A stretch of 64,000 nucleotides of DNA from a bacterium (GTDB taxonomy: Bacteria; Bacillota; Clostridia; Lachnospirales; Lachnospiraceae). Positions 17,378 through 27,180 of this stretch are shown here, piece after piece. Made by a program: the position numbers and the translations under genes. The stretch covers positions 35,286 through 99,285 of the forward strand of contig JAUNSO010000001.1 of assembly GCA_030539165.1 (NCBI GenBank), in the 5' to 3' direction. Numbering within the stretch: the stretch's first letter is position 1; each line of letters starts with the position of its first letter. The notes beneath the pieces are model-generated. The model made no database searches. It was given only the letters and a program-made list of their open reading frames with translations, and was not told where the DNA came from.

Positions 17378-18763
17378 TTACTGATTTGAAAGATACTCGT
17401 CTATTCCTTTAGCACCTGCTTTACCCGCACCCATTGCAAGTATCACGGTGGCAGCTCCTGTCACTGCATCTCCTCCGGCATAGACACCCTCTTTAGATGT
17501 TTGACCATGTTCTTCATCTGCTACAATACATTTCCATTTATTAACTTCAAGTCCTTCTGTTGTTGAAGCGATCAATGGATTCGGAGATGTACCAAGTGAC
17601 ATGATGACGGTATCAAGCTCCATCTCATATTCTGACCCTTCCTTGACAACTGGACGTCTTCTGCCGGATTCATCAGGCTCTCCCAGTTCCATCTCTACGC
17701 ACTTCATTCCTCTGACCCATCCGTTGTCATCCGTTAAGATCTCAGTCGGATTCGTTAACAGATTGAAAATGATACCCTCTTCCTTTGCATGGTGTACCTC
17801 TTCCACTCTCGCAGGAAGCTCTTCTTCACTTCTTCTGTATACGATATGCACTTCGGCTCCGAGTCTGAGTGCAGTTCTTGCGGCATCCATAGCAACGTTT
17901 CCACCGCCGACTACTGCCACTTTTTTACCAATCATAATCGGTGTATCATAGTTGTCATCAAACGCTTTCATCAGATTGCTTCTGGTCAGATATTCATTTG
18001 CAGAGAAAACCCCATTCGCATTTTCACCGGGGATTCCCATAAACTTTGGAAGTCCGGCTCCTGATCCGATAAAGATGGCCTCAAAGCCTTCTTCGTTTAA
18101 CAGCTCATCAATGGTAGTGGATTTTCCGATGACTACATTTGTTTCAATCTTGACACCGAGATGCTTTACATTTTCGATTTCTTTCTGTACCACCTTGCTC
18201 TTTGGAAGACGGAACTCAGGAATACCATATACCAGTACCCCACCTGCTTCATGTAGTGCTTCAAAGATCGTAACGTCATATCCAAGCTTGGCAAGATCTC
18301 CTGCACAGGTCAACCCTGCCGGGCCTGAACCGATCACGGCGACCTTTTTACCATTCTTCTGTTTTGGAGGCTCAGGCTTGATTCCATTCTCTCTTGCCCA
18401 GTCTGCCACAAATCTTTCGAGCTTTCCGATTGAAACAGGCTCACCCTTGATGCCTCTGATACATCTTTGCTCACACTGACTTTCCTGAGGGCATACACGA
18501 CCGCAGACAGCAGGCAGTGCAGAGGATTCTCCAATGATTCTGCTTGCTTCTTCAAAATTTCCTTCTTTTACTTCATGTATAAATGCAGGAATATTAATAG
18601 AGACAGGACAGCCCTCCATACATTTTGCATTCTTGCAGTTGATGCATCTGGAAGCCTCCTCACGTGCTTCTTCTTCATTATAGCCGTAGCACACCTCTTC
18701 AAAATTTGTTGCTCTTATTTTCGCATTCTGTTCTCTGACAGGTACTTTCTTTAATACGTCCAT
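17378..18763 (-). CDS. nfnB: NfnB-type NADPH-binding subunit (GltD/GltA-like)
   Basis: Together with the adjacent NfnA-type subunit this is the best fit for the NADH-dependent reduced ferredoxin:NADP+ oxidoreductase, which couples ferredoxin, NADH and NADPH pools by electron bifurcation in fermenters. The 461-residue protein has N-terminal cysteine motifs for two [4Fe-4S] clusters (CINCKNAKCMEGCPV and CGRVCPQESQCEQRC), an FAD motif VAVIGSGPAGLTCAGDLA near 145 and an NADPH motif VAVVGGGNVAMDAARTALRLGA near 282. It was long annotated as GltA (small subunit of glutamate synthase), but the NfnA neighbour and lack of a gltB favour Nfn. Its start overlaps the nfnA stop (TAATG). Confidence 0.9.
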   Translation of the reverse strand: MDVLKKVPVREQNAKIRATNFEEVCYGYNEEEAREEASRCINCKNAKCMEGCPVSINIPAFIHEVKEGNFEEASRIIGESSALPAVCGRVCPQESQCEQRCIRGIKGEPVSIGKLERFVADWARENGIKPEPPKQKNGKKVAVIGSGPAGLTCAGDLAKLGYDVTIFEALHEAGGVLVYGIPEFRLPKSKVVQKEIENVKHLGVKIETNVVIGKSTTIDELLNEEGFEAIFIGSGAGLPKFMGIPGENANGVFSANEYLTRSNLMKAFDDNYDTPIMIGKKVAVVGGGNVAMDAARTALRLGAEVHIVYRRSEEELPARVEEVHHAKEEGIIFNLLTNPTEILTDDNGWVRGMKCVEMELGEPDESGRRRPVVKEGSEYEMELDTVIMSLGTSPNPLIASTTEGLEVNKWKCIVADEEHGQTSKEGVYAGGDAVTGAATVILAMGAGKAGAKGIDEYLSNQ

Positions 18764-19653
18764 TATTGGTCACCTCCGCAGTTTCCACATCCACCGTGAT
18801 GTGTATCGCCTTCTTTGAGCTTCAGCATGGCTCTTCCTTCTTGTGTTTTATAAAGCTGCTGACGTTTCATAGCCTCATCAAAGTTCACTGCATGACCGTC
18901 GAATTCAGGACCGTCAACACATGCAAATTTAACCTTGCCATCGACTGTCAGTCTGCATGCGCCACACATACCTGTTCCATCTACCATGACAGGATTCATA
19001 CTGACGATTGTAGGGATGCCCAGTTCTTTTGTTAACAGACATACGAATTTCATCATGATCATGGGGCCGATTGCCACACATACATCATACTTCTTTCCTT
19101 CATTCTGTACGAGATCCTTGATGACTTCTGTCACCATGCCTTTTCTCTTATAAGAACCATCATCGGTTGTAATATACAGATTTCCGGCAACTGCTTCCAT
19201 CTCTTTTTCTAATATCAGCAGCTCATGATTTTTTGCTCCGACGATCACATCTGCATCAATTCCGTTCTCATGCAGCCATTTTACCTGAGGATACACAGGA
19301 GCCGTTCCGACGCCGCCTGCGACAAAGAGAATTTTCTTTTTCTTTAATTCTTCGGCAGGTTCATGTACGAACTCTGAAGGCTGTCCAAGAGGTCCTGTAA
19401 AGTCTCTGAAAGCATCTCCTGCCTTTAAATGAGACATCTTATCCGTTGATGCGCCAACTACCTGAAATACGATTGTAACGGTGCCTTTCTCTCTGCTGTA
19501 ATCGCAGATCGTCAAAGGAACACGTTCCCCCTTCTCATCCATTTTAACAATCACAAACTGTCCGGGAAGACATGTTTTTGCTACACGTGGTGCTTCTACG
19601 TCCATCATAAATATGTTTTCGGCAGGTGATTCTGCTTTTAATATTTTGTACAT
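18763..19653 (-). CDS. nfnA: NfnA-type FAD/[2Fe-2S] subunit
   Basis: NfnA carries the NADH-reactive FAD and a [2Fe-2S] cluster. The product shows the ferredoxin-reductase layout: CLPGQFVIVKM and RVPLTICD for FAD, LFVAGGVGTAPVYPQVKWL for NAD, and a C-terminal cluster segment DGTGMCGACRLTVDGKVKFACVDGPEFDGH. The start is the ATG at 19653 with AAGGAG 8 nt upstream; an in-frame ATG seven codons earlier lacks a site. Oddly the C-terminus ends in a Gly/His/Cys-rich tail (HHGGCGNCGG) that could bind metal. A promoter lies just upstream. Confidence 0.9.
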   Translation of the reverse strand: MYKILKAESPAENIFMMDVEAPRVAKTCLPGQFVIVKMDEKGERVPLTICDYSREKGTVTIVFQVVGASTDKMSHLKAGDAFRDFTGPLGQPSEFVHEPAEELKKKKILFVAGGVGTAPVYPQVKWLHENGIDADVIVGAKNHELLILEKEMEAVAGNLYITTDDGSYKRKGMVTEVIKDLVQNEGKKYDVCVAIGPMIMMKFVCLLTKELGIPTIVSMNPVMVDGTGMCGACRLTVDGKVKFACVDGPEFDGHAVNFDEAMKRQQLYKTQEGRAMLKLKEGDTHHGGCGNCGGDQ

Positions 19654-19691
19654 TTTAATGACTCCTTCTTCCATAATATTCGCTATTTATC

Positions 19692-19720
19692 ATCATAATT
19701 CAAAGCTGTATAAAAGGCAA
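19692..19720 (-). promoter_or_regulatory. Probable nfnAB promoter
   Basis: On the minus strand TTGCCT (19720-19715) and TATGAT (19697-19692) are spaced by 17 bp, and the start codon of nfnA lies about 39 bp downstream. This would let nfnAB be expressed apart from the upstream zinc-ribbon/TPR gene. Confidence 0.5.
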
Positions 19721-19728
19721 TACCATTT

Positions 19729-21168
19729 TCAGTTAAAAAGAATTGAAAATAATGAGAACTCATATGCTCCCGTATCCGCATTGATCGTTACATTATATAG
19801 CTCTCCGGTTCTGATATCCACACCGAAATATCGTCCTGTGCTCTCCTCAGTCCTCTCATTTTGTTGAAATTCTTCTACGAGATAATAAACGCGTTTTCCT
19901 GCTTTTGCAGCCGCATTACAATGATAGCTGTATTTTGTACTGCCATCCTTAGAAGTGCCTGAAATATCAGACAGCTGTCCCTTGCCGAATAAAGTCATGA
20001 CAACTGCATTCTCTGCTGTTGCAGTATCAATCAGAGATACAATATTCAGCTGATACTCGACCTCCGTCTCCAGACTTTTGGCGCCTTCATTACTGATAGC
20101 AATGAATCGGTAATGACTTTTTCCAAGAGGCATCGGAATCGGAATCGTATATAGATTGGATTCCTCTGTCGGTTCAGAGCCATCATCGGTATAATAGATC
20201 AAAGCACCGTCCGTTTCTTCTCTGACTGCAGTGATCGGTTCAGGCTCAGTGTAGGTACCACCTGCCGGTGTTACGACCGGCTCCGCCGGTATTACCAGTT
20301 CAATCTGATATGTATGTGTCACCGGTTCACTCATAATTCCATTCTGATTCACAGAGACTGCAGTGATGACATTGACGCCTTCCTCAAGGGTCAGTGGATC
20401 ATGATACTTCTCTCCGGTCATGGATGGAATGCTGCCATCTGTTGTATAGTATATATCACAATCATCAGAACACAGTAATTTCAATAGCTCCTTTTGATCA
20501 TATGTGCCTTCCTCCAGACTGAATTCAGGCGGATCTGAAATATATTGATCAAATTGTGCGGTGATTTCTACATCATTACATGATTGCATCAACTGATTAA
20601 TCGACTGATAGTCATTTTTTTGAACATAGATCAGAACAATCCGCTCATAGACAGAAAGCTCTTCCGGCATTGCTTCCAGTAAGGGCAATAAGATGGCAAG
20701 TGCCTCATCATACTGACTGTTTTGTATATATAGATCTGCCAGCAACAGCTGCGCATCTGACTTTGTATAATCAATTTCAATTGCTCGTTTGATAAAAACA
20801 GCCGCCTCTTCAAAGTGTTTCTCCTGAAAGCATTCCTGTGCCTTTTGATATTGATAATCATAGGAACAGTATCGGTTGACCCTGATACAGATCAGTGTCA
20901 CTGCAGACATCACAAAAAGACCGATCAGACCATAGAGAAAGATCTTTTTTTTCGGTCTCTTTTTATGGGGCTTTGCCTTATTTGCATCATTTTGTGACTG
21001 ATCACTTTCTTCCACAATGATATCGGCAACCCCTGATAACGTCTCATTAATACTTTCTTCCACCTCTGGTTCAAATATCGGAACCATTTGAATTTCAGTT
21101 CCGCATTTTTCACAATACAGATGACCTTTGGGCAGTTCAGTATTACAGTTGGGACATACCATAAACAT
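19729..21168 (-). CDS. Zinc-ribbon, single-TM protein with TPR and two CHB_HEX_C-like repeats
   Basis: The protein begins with a zinc ribbon (CPNCNTEL...CEKCGTEI), followed by an acidic linker, a basic stretch (HKKRPKKK) and one membrane helix (about 78-96). Outside lie tetratricopeptide-like helices (about 105-200) and two beta modules like the chitobiase C-terminal domain, with DIYYTTDGSIPS and ALIYYTDDGSEPTEES. A further beta domain ends the protein. The function is unknown; similar architectures occur as cell-surface proteins in Clostridia. The start is ambiguous (GTG 21174, ATG 21168 or ATG 21162) as none has a clear ribosome site. It is 21 bp downstream of folD. Confidence 0.72.
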   Translation of the reverse strand: MFMVCPNCNTELPKGHLYCEKCGTEIQMVPIFEPEVEESINETLSGVADIIVEESDQSQNDANKAKPHKKRPKKKIFLYGLIGLFVMSAVTLICIRVNRYCSYDYQYQKAQECFQEKHFEEAAVFIKRAIEIDYTKSDAQLLLADLYIQNSQYDEALAILLPLLEAMPEELSVYERIVLIYVQKNDYQSINQLMQSCNDVEITAQFDQYISDPPEFSLEEGTYDQKELLKLLCSDDCDIYYTTDGSIPSMTGEKYHDPLTLEEGVNVITAVSVNQNGIMSEPVTHTYQIELVIPAEPVVTPAGGTYTEPEPITAVREETDGALIYYTDDGSEPTEESNLYTIPIPMPLGKSHYRFIAISNEGAKSLETEVEYQLNIVSLIDTATAENAVVMTLFGKGQLSDISGTSKDGSTKYSYHCNAAAKAGKRVYYLVEEFQQNERTEESTGRYFGVDIRTGELYNVTINADTGAYEFSLFSILFN

Positions 21169-21189
21169 CCACACTCATTTCTATCATCA

Positions 21190-22026
21190 TTATCTGACTG
21201 CTTCTACACAGTTATTCATCAGCATTGCTATCGTCATCGGCCCTACCCCGCCAGGAACAGGTGTGATGGCACTGCAAAGTGGAAATACATCCTCATAATC
21301 CACATCTCCGCACAGCTTGCCGTCATCATTTCTATGAATGCCGACATCTATGACAACTGCACCGTCTTTGACATATTCATGATCAATCATTTTGGGCTTT
21401 CCGATTGCAACAATCAGAATATCAGCTCTTTTTGCTACAGCTTTTAAATCCTTTGTTTTAGAATGTGTAATTGTAACGGTACCGTTCTCTCTGAGCAGCA
21501 GCATAGACATAGGCTTTCCTACAATATTGCTTCTTCCTATAACAACACATTCTTTTCCGGCAATTTCTATTTCTGATCGCTTTAACAGCTGGATAATACC
21601 TGCCGGCGTACAGGACACAAATCCCTTTTCACCAATGCATAAACGTCCGACAGAAACCGGATGAAATCCATCAACATCTTTATCAGGACTGATTGCCTGT
21701 ATGACATTTGCTTCATGAATCTGACCTGGTAACGGAAGCTGAACAAGGATACCATTTACATGAGGATCCTGATTCAGTCTGTTAATCAGCTGCAGCAGCT
21801 CCTCCTCTGATGTCGTATCAGGAAGTTCATATGCCTGCGACTCAATCCCGATATATGCGCATGCTTTCTTTTTATTTCCTACATATACTGTCGAAGCAGG
21901 ATCATTGCCTACCTGTATGACCGCCAGTGTAACATTTTTACCGTCCGCCTTTAATGCAGATACCTCTTTCTTTAATTCATCCTTAATCTGTGACGAAATC
22001 AGCTTGCCGTCTATGATCTTTGCCAT
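21190..22026 (-). CDS. folD: Bifunctional methylene-THF dehydrogenase/cyclohydrolase FolD
   Basis: FolD interconverts 5,10-methylene-THF, methenyl-THF and 10-formyl-THF. The 278-residue protein carries the catalytic YVGNKKKACAYIGI segment near residue 49 (Lys of the YxxxK motif), GILVQLPLP, the DGFHP motif, GRSNIVGKPMSMLLL for NADP, and the terminal TPVPGGVGPMTIAMLMNN. GGAGG precedes the ATG. The gene follows fhs by 18 bp; the pair forms the folate one-carbon branch, useful for formate use, purine and methionine synthesis. Confidence 0.97.
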   Translation of the reverse strand: MAKIIDGKLISSQIKDELKKEVSALKADGKNVTLAVIQVGNDPASTVYVGNKKKACAYIGIESQAYELPDTTSEEELLQLINRLNQDPHVNGILVQLPLPGQIHEANVIQAISPDKDVDGFHPVSVGRLCIGEKGFVSCTPAGIIQLLKRSEIEIAGKECVVIGRSNIVGKPMSMLLLRENGTVTITHSKTKDLKAVAKRADILIVAIGKPKMIDHEYVKDGAVVIDVGIHRNDDGKLCGDVDYEDVFPLCSAITPVPGGVGPMTIAMLMNNCVEAVR

Positions 22027-22044
22027 ATTGTCAATCCTCCTGGT

Positions 22045-23715
22045 TTAGAAAAGTCCCACTATCTTTCCTCTTTCATCAACATCAATATTAAATGCCGCCG
22101 GCTTCTTCGGAAGTCCGGGCATGGTCATAATGGACCCTGTAACAGCGACAACAAAGCCTGCACCTGCTGAAACATAGATTTCTCTGATATGAATCCTGAA
22201 CCCTTGAGGGCGTCCGAGCAAGGATGCATCATCAGATAAGGAGTACTGCGTCTTTGCCATACAGACAGGCAGACCGCCAAATCCAAGCTGCTCCATATGC
22301 TGCAGCTCTTTGAATGCACCTGCATCATAAGTAACTCCATCCGCACCATAGATCTCTGTCGCAATCTTATTGATCTTATCCTGAAGCGGTAATTCTGAAT
22401 CATAGATCGTATGGAAATGACTTTCTTTGGTTTCGATTGTCTTTATGACCTTCTCAGCAAGGGATACACCGCCCTGGCCGCCATACTTCCATACCTCGGA
22501 TAATGCAAATTCACAATTACGTGCTTCGCAGAATTCACGAATAAATGCAACCTCCTGATCTGTATCAGTTATAAATGAATTTAATGTGACAACAACCGGC
22601 ACACCAAATTTCTGAAGATTTTCAATATGCTTTTCGAGATTTACAATCCCCTTTTCCAAAGCCACCATATTAGCTTCATTTAGTTCACTTTTGGGTACTC
22701 CACCGTTATATTTCAATGCTCTGACTGTTGCAACCAATACCGCTGCATCCGGTTTCAGACCACCGATGCGGCATTTGATATCAAAGAATTTCTCAGCGCC
22801 GAGGTCAGCTCCAAATCCAGCCTCTGTTATACAGTAATCCGCCATTTTCAAGGCAGCCTTAGTGGCTCTGATGCTGTTGCAGCCATGTGCAATATTAGCA
22901 AATGGTCCGCCATGTACCAATGCAGGTGTATGTTCCAACGTTTGGATCAGATTGGGCTTTATGGCATCCTTGAGCAATGCAGTCATGGATCCGACTGCAT
23001 GGATATCAGATGCTGTAACAGGATTTCCGTCTATATCGTATGCAACAACAATTCTGCCAAGTCTGAGCTTCAGATCCTGCAGATCCTCTGCAAGACACAA
23101 TACCGCCATAATCTCAGAAGCCACTGTGATCACAAAATGGTCTTCTCTAACAAAGCCATCCGTTTTGCTGCCAAGTCCGACAACAACGTTTCTGAGTACA
23201 CGATCATTCATATCCAGACATCTTTTCCACAGGATACTTCTGGTATCGATTCTCTTTTCATTTCCTTGTTGGATATGATTATCCAATAGGGCTGCGAGCA
23301 GATTATTTGCTGTTGTAATTGCATGAAAATCACCAGTAAAGTGAAGATTCAGATCTTCCATCGGAACAACCTGTGCATATCCGCCTCCGGCTGCCCCTCC
23401 TTTAATTCCAAAGCATGGTCCGAGAGATGGCTCACGCAGTGCAAGAATCGCTTTTTGCCCCAATTTGGCAAATGCCTGTGCCAGTCCGATGCTGGTCGTT
23501 GTCTTACCTTCTCCCGCAGGAGTCGGATTGATGGCAGTCACTAAAATCAGCTTTCCGTTTTTATGATCTTTTATTTTCTGCAGATACTCTTCAGATATTT
23601 TTGCTTTATATTTGCCATAAAGCTCAAGATCATCCTCAGTCATATCCAGACCTTCTGCTATTTCCTTAATGGGTAATAATGTTGCTTCCTGAGCGATTTC
23701 GATATCAGTTCTCAT
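22045..23715 (-). CDS. fhs: Formate-tetrahydrofolate ligase
   Basis: The enzyme makes 10-formyl-THF from formate, THF and ATP. The start at 23715 (AAGGAG 8 nt upstream) gives 556 residues, the standard length; an ATG 21 bp earlier has no site. Signature segments are [19 protein letters not shown] (P-loop, near residue 58), [51 protein letters not shown] and [25 protein letters not shown] blocks. It lies 35 bp after ftsK and is followed by folD, so both one-carbon steps are co-expressed. Confidence 0.97.
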   Translation of the reverse strand: MRTDIEIAQEATLLPIKEIAEGLDMTEDDLELYGKYKAKISEEYLQKIKDHKNGKLILVTAINPTPAGEGKTTTSIGLAQAFAKLGQKAILALREPSLGPCFGIKGGAAGGGYAQVVPMEDLNLHFTGDFHAITTANNLLAALLDNHIQQGNEKRIDTRSILWKRCLDMNDRVLRNVVVGLGSKTDGFVREDHFVITVASEIMAVLCLAEDLQDLKLRLGRIVVAYDIDGNPVTASDIHAVGSMTALLKDAIKPNLIQTLEHTPALVHGGPFANIAHGCNSIRATKAALKMADYCITEAGFGADLGAEKFFDIKCRIGGLKPDAAVLVATVRALKYNGGVPKSELNEANMVALEKGIVNLEKHIENLQKFGVPVVVTLNSFITDTDQEVAFIREFCEARNCEFALSEVWKYGGQGGVSLAEKVIKTIETKESHFHTIYDSELPLQDKINKIATEIYGADGVTYDAGAFKELQHMEQLGFGGLPVCMAKTQYSLSDDASLLGRPQGFRIHIREIYVSAGAGFVVAVTGSIMTMPGLPKKPAAFNIDVDERGKIVGLF

Positions 23716-23750
23716 ATGTGGGTCTCCTTCATTCAATCATAATCAGATGA

Positions 23751-26219
23751 TCATACACTTTCTTCTACGAAATTCTCGAATTCCTCCATGGACATCAGTA
23801 CTTTTCTCGGTTTCGTACCTTCTTCCTCACCGACGACTCCTGCATCAGCAAGCTGATCCATGATTCTGGCAGCTCTGTTAAAGCCTATTTTAAATACTCT
23901 TTGCAGCATTCCGATCGAGGCTTTATCCTTATCAATGATAAACCTTGCAGCATCCTCAAAATAGGAATCTCTGTCTGAAAGCGAATCACTGTCACCACTC
24001 TGGCTTTGTCCGACATCAGCCTTGGCAATTCTTTCTTCTACATCCGCACTGTAGTTCGGACCTTTTGTCTGCTTTGCAAGGAACTGTACGACATCCATGA
24101 CTTCCTGATCTGAAATAAATGCTCCCTGTATCCGGGCCGGTTTGGAATAGCCCTGCGGATAAAACAGCATGTCACCCTTACCCAGCAGCTTCTCTGCTCC
24201 GATCATATCCAGAATCGTACGGGAATCAACACCACTTGATACACTAAATGCAATTCGGCTTGGCATATTTGCCTTGATCAGTCCTGTGATGACATCTACA
24301 GAAGGCCTTTGTGTTGCAATGATCAAATGAATGCCTGCTGCTCTGGCTAATTGCGCCAGACGGCATATGGACTCTTCGACTTCACCAGGAGCCACCATCA
24401 TCAGATCTGCCAGCTCATCTACAATAATCACAATCTGCGGCATTTTCTGCGGACGTTCTTCTTCCGGCAGGTCTGTGATTTCTGCTACTTTTTTATTATA
24501 ACCCTTCAGATCCCTGACATTCATATCCGCAAATTTCTTATATCGCTCTGTCATTTCAGACACACCCCAATGAAGTGCTGCTGCTGCTTTTTTTGGATCT
24601 GTGACCACGGGAATCATCAGATGCGGGATATTGTTATAAACACTTAACTCGACCACCTTGGGGTCAATCATGATCAGCTTTACATCATCCGGATGCGATT
24701 TATAAAGCAGACTCATAATCAATGTATTGATACAGACTGATTTGCCTGATCCAGTGGCACCTGCAATCAGCAGATGCGGCATCTTTGCAATATCAGCAAC
24801 CACTGTTTTGCCTGCAATATCTTTTCCAACTGCAAAGATCAGGCTTCCGCCAAATTCATCAAATTCCTTTGATTCAACGAGATCACGAAACATGACTGCG
24901 CTGTTTTCTTTATTTGGCACCTCAATACCAACGGCTGCTTTGCCGGGGATAGGCGCTTCTATTCTGATATCTGTTGCGGCCAGATTCAGCTTGATATCAT
25001 CTGTCAGACCTACAATCTTGCTGACCTTTACACCCTGTTCAGGCTGCATTTCATAGCGCGTTACTGTAGGACCCTGACTGATATCTGTAATCGTAACATT
25101 CACTCCGAAGTTGCTTAATGTCTGCTGCAGCTTCTTTGCTGTTTCCTTCAGCTGCTTTTCAGAGTCTACATTGCTGTTTCTGGAGCCCTTTTTCAGCAGA
25201 TTAACAGATGGAAAACGATAGGTATGTCCAATATCTGAAGCTGCTGCTTTCTGTGAAATGTCCTTGGATATATCAGGCTCTTTTTCAGCGGCGGCAGGCT
25301 TGACAGCTTTCTTTCGCTCATGTGTGATCTGTGGTTCTTCTGGAACATTGACTTCCGGTGCTGTTTCTTCGGCTGTCACTTCATCAGTCATCCGTTCAAT
25401 GGAATGTGCCGTTCTGATATTGATCTTGTCAATCGCATCATCCTGTTCAGGAAGGATCTCATGAATATCCTCTGTATCCTTTTCTTCCTTGGTTAGTGTT
25501 GTATTCAGCATCACTCCGGACACTTTTTTCGAAGATCTTGGTACTCTTTCTTCTTCTGCAGCATCACTTCTCAGGGCTCGTTCCTGTTCTCTGACAACAC
25601 GTTGTTCCTTACGGCGCTGTACATCATCCTTTGCCGTATGATAGATCTTCTCGCTTCCTTTTTTGACGCCACCGAAGAAGGAACGTTCTGTAATCAATAC
25701 CACACATGCAATCGCAAGTATAATTAATACAACATAAGTTCCGATATCACTGATGGTACTGCATAGGGCTTTGGCAATTGCACCGCCTATGATGCCGCCG
25801 CCTTCTTTGTTTGCAGATGACAGCTGATAATATTCCTTCATTCCGGAAATGGTTTCATTTTCTCCAAACAGCATCTGACAGAATACACATAGGATAAAAA
25901 ATAAAACAATCGCTGCGATACATTTCATCGTTGCGATTGTATTTCCTTTATTGGCAAATAAAAATACGCATGCAAAAAACAAAATGACAGGAGCAATATA
26001 TGCCGGAATACCAAACAATCCAAACATCACTCCGCTGATCACGGTTCCAAAGCTTCCGATCAGTCCGAAATTACTTAACAGTAATAAAATAGATAATGCC
26101 AAAACAAGCAGCATTATCACTTCATCCTGCAGACCATTCTGTTCTTGAGTTTTCTTTTTTGAGTTACTTTTCCCCCTGCTGTTCGAAGATGTTCTTCGCT
26201 TTCCGGAATTTGCTGCCAT
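23751..26219 (-). CDS. ftsK: FtsK/SpoIIIE-family DNA translocase
   Basis: This motor pumps chromosomal DNA through the division or sporulation septum. The product has an N-terminal region of four membrane helices (about 35-180), a long charged linker, the alpha/beta RecA-like motor with Walker A GATGSGKSV and Walker B VIIVDELADLMM, the ATQRPSVDVITGLIKANMPSRIAF block, and a C-terminal gamma winged-helix domain (ASIGMLQRVFKIGFNRAARIMDQL). The open frame begins at a GTG at 26261, but the ATG at 26219 has GGGGAGG at 8 nt spacing and is preferred, giving 822 residues. Whether it is the vegetative or the sporulation paralogue cannot be told. Confidence 0.95.
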   Translation of the reverse strand: MAANSGKRRTSSNSRGKSNSKKKTQEQNGLQDEVIMLLVLALSILLLLSNFGLIGSFGTVISGVMFGLFGIPAYIAPVILFFACVFLFANKGNTIATMKCIAAIVLFFILCVFCQMLFGENETISGMKEYYQLSSANKEGGGIIGGAIAKALCSTISDIGTYVVLIILAIACVVLITERSFFGGVKKGSEKIYHTAKDDVQRRKEQRVVREQERALRSDAAEEERVPRSSKKVSGVMLNTTLTKEEKDTEDIHEILPEQDDAIDKINIRTAHSIERMTDEVTAEETAPEVNVPEEPQITHERKKAVKPAAAEKEPDISKDISQKAAASDIGHTYRFPSVNLLKKGSRNSNVDSEKQLKETAKKLQQTLSNFGVNVTITDISQGPTVTRYEMQPEQGVKVSKIVGLTDDIKLNLAATDIRIEAPIPGKAAVGIEVPNKENSAVMFRDLVESKEFDEFGGSLIFAVGKDIAGKTVVADIAKMPHLLIAGATGSGKSVCINTLIMSLLYKSHPDDVKLIMIDPKVVELSVYNNIPHLMIPVVTDPKKAAAALHWGVSEMTERYKKFADMNVRDLKGYNKKVAEITDLPEEERPQKMPQIVIIVDELADLMMVAPGEVEESICRLAQLARAAGIHLIIATQRPSVDVITGLIKANMPSRIAFSVSSGVDSRTILDMIGAEKLLGKGDMLFYPQGYSKPARIQGAFISDQEVMDVVQFLAKQTKGPNYSADVEERIAKADVGQSQSGDSDSLSDRDSYFEDAARFIIDKDKASIGMLQRVFKIGFNRAARIMDQLADAGVVGEEEGTKPRKVLMSMEEFENFVEESV

Positions 26220-26257
26220 TCCTTCTGCCTCCCCACTCTTTGCTGATCGACCCCTGA

Positions 26258-27136
26258 TCACATCATAATCAATGCACCTATAACAGATACTGCTCCAACA
26301 ATCAGGCAGTAAAATGCAAATGGTTTGAATTTTCTGCTCTGAACAATAGCCATCATAATCTTAATACAAACGAAACCTACTGCTGCGGCTACAATCATGC
26401 CTATGATATAGCCTGCTATCTCCCCTGCTTCCAGAGAGACATTTCCGATATCCTTGATCTGTAGAATCAGTGCTCCCAAAATTGCAGGAATAGACATGAT
26501 AAATGAATATTTGACTGCAAATTTTCTCTCCAGTCCCAGCAGCAGACATGCCGTCACTGTAGTACCGGATCGGGTAATACCGGGTAATGTTGCCACTCCC
26601 TGACACATTCCTATCGTAAAGGCATCCAGATAGGTTGTTTCTTTTGGTTTCTTACGGCCCTTTTCCGTACGATCCGCAATCAACAATATACCACCTGAAA
26701 TCATCAGACAGATTCCCGGAACCATCATCCCGGCACCTGCAGATTCCGCAATATCCTGCATCAAATAGCCTATGACACCTGTAGGAATGGTAGAAACTAT
26801 GATCAACACAACAAACTTTCGATAGGAATTGTATGTAAGCTGAATATATGCTTCATCTCTTCTTCCGAATAGATTTCCAAAGAAAATCCCGATGTTTTTA
26901 AAGATATCTATAATAATCATAAAGAATTCTACAATCAGCTTTACGACATCCTTGAAAAATACAATGCATATTGCAATCAGAGTCGCAACATGCAGTAAAA
27001 CATCATACAGCATTCCCGAATCCAGATTAATATGCAGTAAATTCTTTATGATTGCGAGATGTCCGGAGCTGCTGACCGGAAGAAATTCGGTCAAACCCTG
27101 CAGTATTCCCAACAGAATCGCCTGAAATATAGACAT
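26258..27136 (-). CDS. uppP: Undecaprenyl-diphosphate phosphatase
   Basis: UppP recycles the lipid carrier for peptidoglycan by dephosphorylating undecaprenyl diphosphate. The 292-residue membrane protein has the two family motifs: the Gln/Glu-rich LLGILQGLTEFLPVSSSGHLAI near residue 9 and the PGITRSGTTVTACLLLGLER block near 190. About eight hydrophobic segments are present. GGAGG lies before the ATG. It is 44 bp downstream of mscS and 38 bp upstream of ftsK. Confidence 0.96.
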   Translation of the reverse strand: MSIFQAILLGILQGLTEFLPVSSSGHLAIIKNLLHINLDSGMLYDVLLHVATLIAICIVFFKDVVKLIVEFFMIIIDIFKNIGIFFGNLFGRRDEAYIQLTYNSYRKFVVLIIVSTIPTGVIGYLMQDIAESAGAGMMVPGICLMISGGILLIADRTEKGRKKPKETTYLDAFTIGMCQGVATLPGITRSGTTVTACLLLGLERKFAVKYSFIMSIPAILGALILQIKDIGNVSLEAGEIAGYIIGMIVAAAVGFVCIKIMMAIVQSRKFKPFAFYCLIVGAVSVIGALIMM

Positions 27137-27180
27137 ATTGTGCCTCCTGCGTTTTTGTCAACAAAATCATTAACAGTATA

